A program made the translations under genes and the position numbers. Positions 1 to 10,517 of a DNA stretch of 64,000 nucleotides are shown in pieces. Every line of letters starts with the position of its first letter. Within the stretch, counting starts at the first letter, position 1. This DNA is from Enterobacter sp. 638 (GTDB lineage: Bacteria; Pseudomonadota; Gammaproteobacteria; Enterobacterales; Enterobacteriaceae). The stretch lies in the NCBI RefSeq assembly GCF_000016325.1, contig NC_009436.1, positions 3,472,001 through 3,536,000 on the forward strand, given 5' to 3'. Under the pieces are notes generated by a model that did no database searches, was not told where the DNA came from, and saw only the letters and a program-made list of their open reading frames with translations.

Positions 1-745
1 CCGCCAGCGGTTTAGCCGGGCGATGTTTGCGCTCCCGCAACCGCGAGATCGCCTGAATATTGCGTGCATCGCAGACCAGGTGAAAACCGCCGAGACTTTT
101 GATGGCGACAACTCCACCGGCTTTGAGCAATTTTACCGCCACCTGCAGCGCGTTTTCATGTGAAAAACGTTCGTCACCCGAGCGCCATTCGAGTTCCGGT
201 CCGCAGTCCGGGCAAGCGACAGGCTGGGCATGGAAACGGCGATCGGCGGGATTCCGGTACTCCTCTTCGCACGGGGCGCAAAGCGGGAAATTCGCCATCG
301 ACGTTGCCGGACGGTCGTAGGGCATAGCGCGAATAATGGTAAAGCGCGGGCCACAGTGGGTGCAATTGATAAACGGATAGCGATAGCGGCGCTCACGCGG
401 GTCGCGCATTTCCGCAAGGCACGCCGGGCACGTGGCGGCATCCGGCACGATTTGGGTTGCCATCGCCCCACCCGCACTGTGCCGGATAGTGAAATCCGCA
501 GGCGGGCGCGGCCAGTGGAAAGGCTGTGTCTCGACTTCGTCAATACGTGCCAACGGCGGACATTGCTGCAAGAGTTGCTCGGTAAACGCCACCGCATCGC
601 CTGACAAACGCACCAGTACGCCTTGGCCATCGTTGCAGACATCACCGCGCAAATGCAGCTGATTTGCCAGTAGCCAGACGAACGGGCGAAAGCCCACGCC
701 CTGCACTTTACCGCGCACCCGCAACTGTACGCCGCCGTCACTCAT
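1..745 (-). CDS. hypF: Carbamoyltransferase HypF, N-terminal part (runs off window edge)
   Basis: HypF makes the carbamoyl group that becomes the CN ligands of the NiFe active site, passing it to HypE. About 248 codons are visible, read leftwards from the ATG at 743-745. The N-terminus carries the acylphosphatase signature [10 protein letters not shown] (residues about 12-21). It is followed by zinc-finger cysteines in CPAC, CTHCG, CAPC and CPDCG pairs (about residues 105-185), and then the start of the YrdC-like domain ([12 protein letters not shown]). The gene continues beyond base 1. Its start lies 2 bases after the hydN stop, so the two form an operon driven by the sigma-54 promoter upstream of hydN. 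Confidence 0.95.
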   Translation of the reverse strand, partial: MSDGGVQLRVRGKVQGVGFRPFVWLLANQLHLRGDVCNDGQGVLVRLSGDAVAFTEQLLQQCPPLARIDEVETQPFHWPRPPADFTIRHSAGGAMATQIVPDAATCPACLAEMRDPRERRYRYPFINCTHCGPRFTIIRAMPYDRPATSMANFPLCAPCEEEYRNPADRRFHAQPVACPDCGPELEWRSGDERFSHENALQVAVKLLKAGGVVAIKSLGGFHLVCDARNIQAISRLRERKHRPAKPLA

Positions 746-747
746 CG

Positions 748-1293
748 TCAGAACAGCATGGCTGCAGAGGTATCAAACGCCGCACGACGGCGTTTTTCGG
801 CGCTCATCTGTTCGAGTTTATTGCGATCCACACACACCAGCGCGTGTGTCGGACAGGCTTCCATACACGCCGGGCCCGTTTCACGGTGATGGCACAAATC
901 GCATTTGTTGGCTTCGGCTTTGTCCGCACGCACGTTCAGACCCGCACCACTGTTGCGTACTACCGGGCGCACAACCACTTCCATCGCGCCATAAGGACAC
1001 GCCACCACGCAAGTTTTGCAGCCAATACAGCGCTCCTGCATCACCTGTACAAAACCATTTTCACGATTAATGGCACCGTTAGGGCAGACGTTGGCGCACG
1101 GTGCATCTTCGCACTGACGACAGATCGCCGCCGTCGAGATATTCACGCCCTTAATGACATGAATACGCGGCAGAAAAGATTCGGGGGTAAGGGACGCACA
1201 ATCCTGCTGCGCCTGATGTGACACCACACACGCCACTTCGCAGGTACGGCAGCCAATACATTTACTTGCATCAGCCATAATAAAACGGTTCAT
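748..1293 (-). CDS. hydN: Electron transport protein HydN (polyferredoxin)
   Basis: A cytoplasmic iron-sulfur protein related to HycB, associated with formate dehydrogenase H and formate hydrogenlyase. It has 181 residues with four CxxCxxCxxxC-type clusters: [11 protein letters not shown] near the N-terminus, [24 protein letters not shown] and CDLC...CMEAC. The start chosen is the ATG at 1291-1293 ([12 protein letters not shown]), preceded by GGAGA; an in-frame ATG further upstream would add residues absent from the family. The C-terminus (about FDTSAAMLF) is some six residues longer than I recall for E. coli HydN. It is transcribed ahead of hypF, with a two-base gap. Confidence 0.95.
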   Translation of the reverse strand: MNRFIMADASKCIGCRTCEVACVVSHQAQQDCASLTPESFLPRIHVIKGVNISTAAICRQCEDAPCANVCPNGAINRENGFVQVMQERCIGCKTCVVACPYGAMEVVVRPVVRNSGAGLNVRADKAEANKCDLCHHRETGPACMEACPTHALVCVDRNKLEQMSAEKRRRAAFDTSAAMLF

Positions 1294-1328
1294 TTGCTTC
1301 TCCAGCATGACATTCATGCGGCAAAACA

Positions 1329-1344
1329 TACATAAACCGTGCCA
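1329..1344 (-). promoter_or_regulatory. Sigma-54 promoter of hydN-hypF
   Basis: Read on the minus strand, TGGCAC (1344-1339), five bases, then ATGTA (1333-1329) fits the sigma-54 -24/-12 consensus TGGCAC-N5-TTGCA. The -24 box is perfect, while the -12 box has GT instead of GC. It lies 36 bases before the hydN ATG. The FhlA-type motifs at 1390-1425 are in the expected upstream position. Confidence 0.8.
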
Positions 1345-1389
1345 TGTTTTAGTGGCCTGATTTTACGGGATTTATCAAGAGCAGAGGTC

Positions 1390-1425
1390 TGTCATCGACA
1401 CAAGTGACGATGACATCTGTCGATG
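1390..1425. promoter_or_regulatory. Candidate FhlA upstream activating site for hydN
   Basis: The segment holds ATCGACA (1394-1400) and its inverted partner TGTCGAT (1418-1424), with two further GTCA/TGACA words between them. The same TGTCGA/TGACA vocabulary occurs in the hyc-hyp divergent region and between hycA and hycB. It sits about 50-80 bases upstream of the sigma-54 promoter. FhlA binding is inferred; the end of ascG overlaps slightly. Confidence 0.55.
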
Positions 1426-2439
1426 CTAGACATGTGGACCGGCTATCACCGAGTCACGCAGGATCAGTTCACCCGAGAAGGTTTGTTGCAAGGTAAAGTC
1501 GCCGCCGTCGAGCATAAAAATCAGGCGGCTAATGGTCTCTTTGATCATCTCCGTCACCGGAATCCGCACGCTGGAAAGCGATGGAATGATATACGGCGCG
1601 ATAGCCACGTCATCGAAACCAATAACAGAAACCTGGCCCGGCGTGGCGATGCCGCTGTCATGCAACTGTTTCACTGCGCCAATCGCCATGTCGTCATTGC
1701 TGGCCACCAGCGCGGTAAAAGTCTCACCGCGCGACAGCAGGGTCGAAACGCCCGCCGCTCCGCTTTCAGGGTTCCATTTTCCTTCCACGATCAAAGCGTC
1801 GTTCAGGGGAATGTGATGCTGAGCCAGCGCGTCTTTGTATCCGGAAAGGCGCTCAATACCGGTGGGGGAATCCAGCGATCCGGTGATAAACGCGATGTCC
1901 CGGTGCCCCATGTCGATCAGCTGCGACACCGCCGCCTGACACGAGGCTTTATGATCTGACCAGACGCAATGGCTGCTGTTTTTACGCAGGCGGCGGTTTA
2001 GCACCATTATCGGCTGCTCGTGTTTCTGGATGATGTCATCCATCTCCTCCACGCTCAAAAAGCGCGGATAGATGATGATCGCATCGCAGCGCATATCCAG
2101 CAGATACTGAATCGCTTCGCGCTCTTCATCGGCGCTGTGCTTGCCATCGGCCAGAATCAGCTGCCGACCTTTCTCTTCGGTCATTCGCGCGGCGTGAAAC
2201 AACAGCTCGCTAAAATAAACGCCGTGATACAAGGTGTTGGTCACCACCAGCCCGAGGGTTTGCGTCCGTTTTGTTGCCAGATTTCGCGCCAGCAAATTGG
2301 GCCGGTAGCCGCTCTCTTCAATCGCCTGAAAAACGCGATCTTTGGTCTCCTGGCTCACATAGCCATTGCCCGACAGCACCCGCGAAACCGTTGCCTTCGA
2401 CACCCCTGCCCGCTTCGCCACTTCCAGCATCGTGGTCAT
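1426..2439 (-). CDS. ascG: LacI-family repressor AscG of the asc operon
   Basis: A repressor of arbutin/salicin/cellobiose utilisation genes, 337 residues. The N-terminal LacI helix-turn-helix is clear (MLEVAKRAGVSKATVSRVLSGNG, residues 3-25, with the hinge motif RPNLLARNLA following). A periplasmic-binding-protein-like effector domain takes up the remainder. The start is the ATG at 2437-2439, matching the family N-terminus MTTMLEVAK; an upstream in-frame ATG would add 14 residues. It is divergent from ascFB. The 214-bp gap holds a palindromic operator and a CRP-type site. Confidence 0.96.
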   Translation of the reverse strand: MTTMLEVAKRAGVSKATVSRVLSGNGYVSQETKDRVFQAIEESGYRPNLLARNLATKRTQTLGLVVTNTLYHGVYFSELLFHAARMTEEKGRQLILADGKHSADEEREAIQYLLDMRCDAIIIYPRFLSVEEMDDIIQKHEQPIMVLNRRLRKNSSHCVWSDHKASCQAAVSQLIDMGHRDIAFITGSLDSPTGIERLSGYKDALAQHHIPLNDALIVEGKWNPESGAAGVSTLLSRGETFTALVASNDDMAIGAVKQLHDSGIATPGQVSVIGFDDVAIAPYIIPSLSSVRIPVTEMIKETISRLIFMLDGGDFTLQQTFSGELILRDSVIAGPHV

Positions 2440-2524
2440 TTTATTTTTCCTCAAAACCTGATGTGCCGCAGTGTACTGCACTGCGTAAACAATGTCGCAG
2501 CGCGAATATCACGCTTTCGATACG

Positions 2525-2548
2525 CCAAAGTGATCGTTATCACGAATA
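2525..2548. promoter_or_regulatory. Candidate CRP site, ascG-ascF intergenic
   Basis: GTGA (2530-2533), six bases, TCAC (2540-2543), with A-rich flanks, fits the CRP core TGTGA-N6-TCACA with one outer mismatch on each side. It is placed between the divergent ascG and ascF genes, as expected for a catabolite-controlled PTS operon. Confidence 0.6.
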
Positions 2549-2604
2549 TAAAAAATGTACATATTTCCATCTTGTTTCATACGAGAAAACTATTCATGAT
2601 TTTG

Positions 2605-2617
2605 TGAAACCGGTTTC
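2605..2617. promoter_or_regulatory. AscG operator
   Basis: GAAACCGGTTTC (2606-2617) is a perfect 12-bp palindrome. It matches the LacI/GalR-type operator half-site pattern and the known AscG consensus TGAAACCGGTTTCA. It lies 37 bases before the ascF start, where a bound repressor would block the ascFB promoter. Confidence 0.8.
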
Positions 2618-2653
2618 CTATCCATTCTCAAAACGACAACAGGATCTCACCCG

Positions 2654-5549
<2,896 letters not shown>

Positions 5550-5550
5550 C

Positions 5551-5685
5551 CTGATGCCCTCACCCCGCCCTCTCCCACTGGGAGAGGGCGAAAGACAACT
5601 ACGCCAGAGTGAGGGAGAAAAACTGCTGCCACATATAGTGAGAGAAAAATTCCCTCTCCCTGTCGGAGAGGGTTAGGGTGAGGGC
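5551..5685. repeat. Hairpin repeat element between converging ascB and hycI
   Basis: It opens with CTGATGCCCTCACCCC, followed by the perfect stem-loop GCCCTCTCCC-ACT-GGGAGAGGGC (5567-5589). It closes with CCCTCTCCCTGTCGGAGAGGG and then TTAGGGTGAGGG. The outer CCCTCACC and GGTGAGGG are inverted partners, so the element is an imperfect long inverted repeat. Both ends recur at 38341-38824. It lies between two converging genes, and the hairpins could end or protect both transcripts. No coding potential is seen. Confidence 0.8.
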
Positions 5686-5691
5686 AACAAC

Positions 5692-6147
5692 TCACAGCTG
5701 ATCGAATCCCCCATCCCCTTTCCACTGCGCAAGACGCGAATAAACCACCTCTACCGCCGCTTTGATCGGTGGCGTCATCGGATAATAAAAACCGACAATA
5801 TCCGGTTGAATGCCTAAAAATAGCACCTCTCCCACATCGTCTTTAATCTGATCGACCAGATAATTGAGCGGCATATTGTGGGTGGTCATCATAAACATCT
5901 CGGCGATATCGTTCGGATCAACCAGGCGGATTTCGCCGGGATTCAGTCCCATATCAGTGGCATCCACAATCAACACCCGGTCCGGGCGCATTTCACGAAT
6001 GGCGACGACATCGTTTTCCGGCGCACTGCCGCCATCAATCACAATCCAGTTTCCTTGCGGATGTGCAGCGCACATTTCCGCCAGCAGCGGACCAGCGCCG
6101 TCATCGCCCATCAGACTATTACCGACACACAGTAAAACGTCAGTCAC
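5692..6147 (-). CDS. hycI: Hydrogenase 3 maturation endopeptidase HycI
   Basis: A nickel-dependent protease that removes the C-terminal tail of HycE once nickel is inserted. It has 151 residues and starts with the family signature VGNSLMGDDGAGP, in which Asp16 is a nickel ligand; DATDMG and the His in THNMPLNY supply the others. It is the last gene of the hyc operon and overlaps hycH by 8 bases. The C-terminus is about five residues shorter than in E. coli. Confidence 0.95.
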   Translation of the reverse strand: MTDVLLCVGNSLMGDDGAGPLLAEMCAAHPQGNWIVIDGGSAPENDVVAIREMRPDRVLIVDATDMGLNPGEIRLVDPNDIAEMFMMTTHNMPLNYLVDQIKDDVGEVLFLGIQPDIVGFYYPMTPPIKAAVEVVYSRLAQWKGDGGFDQL

Positions 6148-6550
6148 GTATTCTCCTCACCATCAGGTAGATGGCGCTCTCCTGATGAATATCGTGCAGC
6201 ATGCTGAGCAGGGTTTTGCTCCACGCCTGCTGCTCGGGGGATTGCACAGCAAGTGCCGCATCAAACGCGTTTGCAAGCATCGCGATATGGTTACTGTCGA
6301 TAACGATTTCGCCGTACTTCGGCACACCTTCCATCTTGCGCCGCGCGGTGCTCCCCGACTCCAGCGTGCCGATCCACGCCAGGTATTCTTGCCACGGGCA
6401 ACTTAACGCCGCTTCGAGGCAGTCGATCACCCCAAGGTGGTGACCAATCGCCAGGCTGTAATAAACCACCTGCTGCGCCGCATCCGGCGTGGCATCGTTT
6501 TCGTCGATAAACTTACGGCTCAGCTGACTGAACACCACCCTTTCACTCAT
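6140..6550 (-). CDS. hycH: Formate hydrogenlyase maturation protein HycH
   Basis: A soluble protein of 136 residues needed to mature the large subunit HycE; its exact chemistry is not known. It begins [16 protein letters not shown] and keeps the family features, including the [17 protein letters not shown] segment and the C-terminal YLMVRRIRD. It overlaps hycG by 4 bases at the start and hycI by 8 at the end, which suggests translational coupling. Confidence 0.95.
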   Translation of the reverse strand: MSERVVFSQLSRKFIDENDATPDAAQQVVYYSLAIGHHLGVIDCLEAALSCPWQEYLAWIGTLESGSTARRKMEGVPKYGEIVIDSNHIAMLANAFDAALAVQSPEQQAWSKTLLSMLHDIHQESAIYLMVRRIRD

Positions 6551-7314
6551 CGGATACGCGCCTCATCAACCACCTGATTTAAATTGGCAACGATCTCATT
6601 CAGACGCGGATCGTTTTCTGCCTCCAGCCAGCGTGTCACCTGATGTTCGCCCTGGCTCAGCAGACGCAGATAATCGTCGGCAATCTGGCGACCATAGCGA
6701 TATCCCGCCAGCCTGCGCGCAGTGCGATCGACTTTAACGCGCAGCGGCTGCACCATGTCCGGATGCAGGATCGTCGCGGGCTGATTGTCGATTTCACCCG
6801 GCTCGCGAGCGTGGATTTTCTGCTCCAGCAGACCTAGCGCCATGGCGAAACCGTACAGCGTGGCCGCGGGCGTCGGCGGGCAGCCAGGAATATAAACATC
6901 GACCGGCACGATTTTGTCGGTGCCGCCCCACACGCAGTAAAGGTCGTGGAAAATCCCGCCGCTGTTACCGCAGGCGCCGTAAGAAATACAAATTTTTGGA
7001 TCGGGCGCAGACTGCCAGGCGCGCAGCGCAGGTGAGCGCATTGCGCGGGTCATCGCGCCGGTAAACAACAAAATATCGGCGTGACGCGGCGACGGCACGA
7101 CTTTGATGCCAAACCGTTCGGCATCAAAAAGCGGTGACAGCGTGGCGAAGATTTCAATCTCGCAGCCGTTGCACCCGCCGCAGTCGACGCGATAAACGTA
7201 GGCAGAGCGTTTGATTTTTTTCAGCAGCGACGCCTTCATGTTGGCGATGGATTCGTCCACCGTCATCGGCACAGGAATGCCGTTATCGTCGCGCGGGCCG
7301 AGTAAATGGCTCAT
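6547..7314 (-). CDS. hycG: Formate hydrogenlyase small subunit HycG (NuoB-like)
   Basis: The small subunit of hydrogenase 3, carrying the proximal [4Fe-4S] cluster next to HycE. It has 255 residues. Cluster cysteines are seen in [10 protein letters not shown] (about residues 45-54), GACGNSGG and PGCPPTP, the NuoB/Q-module pattern. The ATG overlaps the hycF stop (TGATG), and its own stop overlaps hycH. It faces the cytoplasm in the membrane-bound complex. Confidence 0.96.
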   Translation of the reverse strand: MSHLLGPRDDNGIPVPMTVDESIANMKASLLKKIKRSAYVYRVDCGGCNGCEIEIFATLSPLFDAERFGIKVVPSPRHADILLFTGAMTRAMRSPALRAWQSAPDPKICISYGACGNSGGIFHDLYCVWGGTDKIVPVDVYIPGCPPTPAATLYGFAMALGLLEQKIHAREPGEIDNQPATILHPDMVQPLRVKVDRTARRLAGYRYGRQIADDYLRLLSQGEHQVTRWLEAENDPRLNEIVANLNQVVDEARIR

Positions 7315-7856
7315 CAGCTGGCCTCTTTCATATGGCGAGTTAAATCAATGCGGTCGGACGGCAACAGGCATTTTTGGCGTTTGCAGTCCGGGCAGGTTTC
7401 AAAGCTTTCGCGGTGATGTTCTGCGCGGACGTCACCGTTGTGTTTCAGCAGCGCAATGGCGTAGTCGATCTCTTTTTGCACGGCGAAAGGACGACTGCAC
7501 ACCCGGCAATGACACAGGGCAAAGCGCGACTGCTGGAGAAAATCTTCTTTTTTCCACACCGCCAGTTCGTACTCCTGCGACAGCTTAATCGCGACCGTCG
7601 GACAAACCTCTTCGCAGCGACCGCAAAAAATGCAGCGCCCAAGGTTGAACTGCCAGGCCAGCTCTTTGGTGGCCAGATCCGTTTCAACCGTCAACGCATT
7701 CGACGGGCAGGCATTCACACAGGCAGCGCAACCAATGCACTGCTGCGGATTGTGTTCAGGTTTGCCGCGAAAGTTTTTATCGACCGGAATCGGCTCCAGC
7801 GGATAACTGCTGGTAACCGTGCCGGTTTTGACCAATTTTTTGATAAAGGTAAACAT
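7314..7856 (-). CDS. hycF: Formate hydrogenlyase ferredoxin-like subunit HycF (NuoI-like)
   Basis: An electron-transfer subunit of formate hydrogenlyase. It has 180 residues with two clear ferredoxin motifs, [12 protein letters not shown] (about 41-52) and [12 protein letters not shown] (about 75-86). There are extra C-terminal CxC/CxxC pairs ([15 protein letters not shown]). The start is the ATG at 7856, preceded by AAGGA at good spacing; the adjacent in-frame GTG is less well placed. It starts 9 bases after hycE and overlaps hycG by one base. Confidence 0.95.
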   Translation of the reverse strand: MFTFIKKLVKTGTVTSSYPLEPIPVDKNFRGKPEHNPQQCIGCAACVNACPSNALTVETDLATKELAWQFNLGRCIFCGRCEEVCPTVAIKLSQEYELAVWKKEDFLQQSRFALCHCRVCSRPFAVQKEIDYAIALLKHNGDVRAEHHRESFETCPDCKRQKCLLPSDRIDLTRHMKEAS

Positions 7857-7865
7857 CACGCGTCC

Positions 7866-9575
7866 TTATTTCAGCGGCGAGTTCTTGCGCTCGATGCTGT
7901 AGCGTTCAAGCTCTTTGTACGCCACCACTTTGCTTTTCTTTTTACGCACATCGACCACCGTCATGCGATCGGTGCAGGAGTAGCAGGGATCCAGGCTACC
8001 GATGATCAGCGGCGCATCAGAGACGGTGTTGCCGCGCAGCATATAGCGCAGCGTCGGCCAGTTGGCGTAAGTCGCCGCGCGACAGCGCCAGCGGTACAGC
8101 TTCTGGTTGTCGCCAGTCATGCTCCAGTGAATGTCATCTCCGCGCGGCGCTTCGGCAAAACCAAGCGCAAAGCGGTTAGGGATATAGGTAAAGCCTTCGA
8201 CCATCAGCGGGCCGCCCGGCAGGTTATCCAGACCAAAATCGATCATATTCAGCGCGGTAAACACTTCGTTGATGCGAACTTTCAGACGCGAAATCACGTC
8301 GCAACCCTGTTCGGTGTGAATCGTCATAGGCAGCAGGCCATAACCCACGAACGGGTGATCGGTGCGGGTATCGCGAGCGTGACCGCTGGCGCGAACCATC
8401 GGGCCGACGTTGCTAAAATCGCGGGCAATTTGCGGATCAAGACGACCAATGCCCACGGTACGCTGTTCGATGTTTGGCGTACTGAGCAACATATCGACCA
8501 GCTCCTGCACGTCGCGGCGCATCTGCTGCGCCAGCAGGCGGGTCTGGATCATGTCGTCTTTCAGCAGATCGCGACGAATCCCGCCGATCAGATTCAGACC
8601 GTAAGTTTTACGCGCGCCGGTCAGGATCTCGGCCATTTTCATGGAGGCTTCACGCACGCGGAAAAACTGCATAAATCCGGAGTCAAAACCGACAAAGTGG
8701 CAGGCCAGACCCAGGTTGAGCAGGTGCGAATGCAGACGTTCCACTTCCAGCAAAATGGCGCGGATCATCTGTGCACGTTCTGGCACCACAATTCCCATGC
8801 CGTTTTCGACCGACGTGGTGTAAGCAGTGCTGTGTGCAAAGCCGCAGATGCCGCACACGCGGTCAGACAGGAAGGTGACTTCGTTGTAACCCATGCGGGT
8901 TTCCGCCAGTTTTTCCATGCCGCGATGGACATAGAACAGGCGGTAATCGGCGTCGATAATGTTTTCACCGTCGACGAACAAACGGAAATGGCCCGGTTCA
9001 TCGGAGGTGACGTGCAGCGGGCCAATCGGCACCACGTTGTTCTTTTTGCTGCCCAGCTCGTTAATGAATTCGTAGGTTTCACTGTCGGTTGTCGGCGCTG
9101 GGCGCTGGCGATAATCCATGCTGTCTTTACGCAGCGGATAGAGTTCATCCGGCCAGTCGTCCGGCAATACCAGACGACGCTCATCTGGCAGGCCAACTGG
9201 CACCAGACCGTACATATCGCGCACTTCGCGCTCGCCCCAGACGGCCGCGGGCACGCGCGGCGTGACGGACGGATATTCCGGTTTATTCGGATCCACTTCG
9301 ACGCGTACGGTGAGCCAGCACTTCACACCCTGCTCCATCGACATCACGTAGTAGACCGCGTAATTGCCACACAGCTGACGCTCATCGTTACCAAACAGCA
9401 CCGACAGCCAGCCGCCCTGCTGGTAATAAAGAAACTCCACCACTTCGGGCAGATAGTTCACCTTGATGGTGACGGTTATCTGATCTTTGGTCTGCCAGGA
9501 CTCTTCCAGCACGACGCCGGGGAAAGCCTGATGCAGCGCGGCGAGATAGTTTTGACCTTTTTTTTCTTCTGACAT
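7866..9575 (-). CDS. hycE: Hydrogenase 3 large subunit HycE (NiFe catalytic)
   Basis: The catalytic subunit that reduces protons to hydrogen in formate hydrogenlyase. It has 569 residues. The N-terminal third is NuoC-like (WGEREVRDMYGL), the remainder NuoD-like. Nickel ligands lie in RVCGICGFAH and, near the C-terminus, DPCYSC. The HycI cleavage point is visible as CTDR-MTVV, leaving a 32-residue tail to be removed, the same as in E. coli. The start is the ATG at 9575 (MSEEK); an upstream ATG in frame would add seven residues. Confidence 0.97.
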   Translation of the reverse strand: MSEEKKGQNYLAALHQAFPGVVLEESWQTKDQITVTIKVNYLPEVVEFLYYQQGGWLSVLFGNDERQLCGNYAVYYVMSMEQGVKCWLTVRVEVDPNKPEYPSVTPRVPAAVWGEREVRDMYGLVPVGLPDERRLVLPDDWPDELYPLRKDSMDYRQRPAPTTDSETYEFINELGSKKNNVVPIGPLHVTSDEPGHFRLFVDGENIIDADYRLFYVHRGMEKLAETRMGYNEVTFLSDRVCGICGFAHSTAYTTSVENGMGIVVPERAQMIRAILLEVERLHSHLLNLGLACHFVGFDSGFMQFFRVREASMKMAEILTGARKTYGLNLIGGIRRDLLKDDMIQTRLLAQQMRRDVQELVDMLLSTPNIEQRTVGIGRLDPQIARDFSNVGPMVRASGHARDTRTDHPFVGYGLLPMTIHTEQGCDVISRLKVRINEVFTALNMIDFGLDNLPGGPLMVEGFTYIPNRFALGFAEAPRGDDIHWSMTGDNQKLYRWRCRAATYANWPTLRYMLRGNTVSDAPLIIGSLDPCYSCTDRMTVVDVRKKKSKVVAYKELERYSIERKNSPLK

Positions 9576-9592
9576 GCTCTGACTCTCTGTAA

Positions 9593-10516
9593 TCACGCCA
9601 CCAGCAAGGAGACGAATGCTAAAAATGCAAAACCAAAACCAGCCCAGGTAATGCGTGAGGTGGCAACAAAACGCAGTCGCGCCATGCTGTTTTCAAACAG
9701 GGCGATAATGAGGACGCCAGCCATCAGCTTGAGCGCGGCAATCACCACGGCCAGCAGCAGACCGCCAACGGAAAAGTGGATCATTTGGCCCCACGGGAAA
9801 AAGACGCCGACAAACATCTGCAATACCACCAGCTGTTTGAGGCTGATGCCCCACTTCAGTACCGCAAAGCCGTAGCCGCTGTATTCGGTGAGCGGGCCTT
9901 CCTGCAGCTCTTGCTCCGCTTCCGCGAGGTCGAACGGCAGTTTGCCCATCTCGATAAAAGTGGCAAACGCGCAGGCGCACAGCGCCAGAATCAGCGGGAT
10001 GCTGCGCGCAACGGGCCAGTGATAGACGGTATCGGTGATAAAGCTGATATGGGTAGATCCCGCGACCTGCGCGGCGACCCACAATCCCAGTAGCAGGATC
10101 GGCTCCACTAATACGCCCAGCATCGCCTCGCGGCTGGCCCCGATGCCGGTAAACGGACTGCCGGTATCCAGGCCCGCAATGGCAAAGAAAAAGCGCGCGA
10201 TAGCAAAGAGGTAAATCAGGGTGATCAGATCGCCCAAAACAGGCAACGGTGACCACACGGTCACCACCGGCAGCGCGGTGGCAATGGTCAGCATCACGCC
10301 GACCATCACGAACGGCGTCAGACGAAACACCCAACCCGCCGCATCGGGCGCAATGCTTTGACGCCCCATCAGCTTGAACAGGTCACGATATTCCTGCAGC
10401 ACGCCAGGACCACGACGGTTATGCATCCGCGCACGCGCCACGCGGGTCACGCCGGAGAGCAGTGGCGCGACGGCGAACAACACCAGCGCCTGAAGTAATG
10501 CCAGTAACAAACTCAT
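9593..10516 (-). CDS. hycD: Formate hydrogenlyase membrane subunit HycD (NuoH-like)
   Basis: An integral membrane subunit that anchors the hydrogenase arm. It has 307 residues and about eight predicted membrane segments. Family landmarks include RRGPGVLQEYRDLFKL after the first helix and the acidic loop FDLAEAEQELQEGPLTEYSG, which faces the cytoplasmic subunits. It starts one base after the hycC stop and ends 17 bases before hycE. Confidence 0.96.
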   Translation of the reverse strand: MSLLLALLQALVLFAVAPLLSGVTRVARARMHNRRGPGVLQEYRDLFKLMGRQSIAPDAAGWVFRLTPFVMVGVMLTIATALPVVTVWSPLPVLGDLITLIYLFAIARFFFAIAGLDTGSPFTGIGASREAMLGVLVEPILLLGLWVAAQVAGSTHISFITDTVYHWPVARSIPLILALCACAFATFIEMGKLPFDLAEAEQELQEGPLTEYSGYGFAVLKWGISLKQLVVLQMFVGVFFPWGQMIHFSVGGLLLAVVIAALKLMAGVLIIALFENSMARLRFVATSRITWAGFGFAFLAFVSLLVA

Positions 10517-10517
10517 G

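Noticed and set aside
7374..9572. Long plus-strand open frame opposite hycE
   Set aside because: It is a shadow of hycE and hycF in a GC-rich, codon-biased region; hycE has all catalytic motifs, and the opposite frame has no domain or ribosome site.
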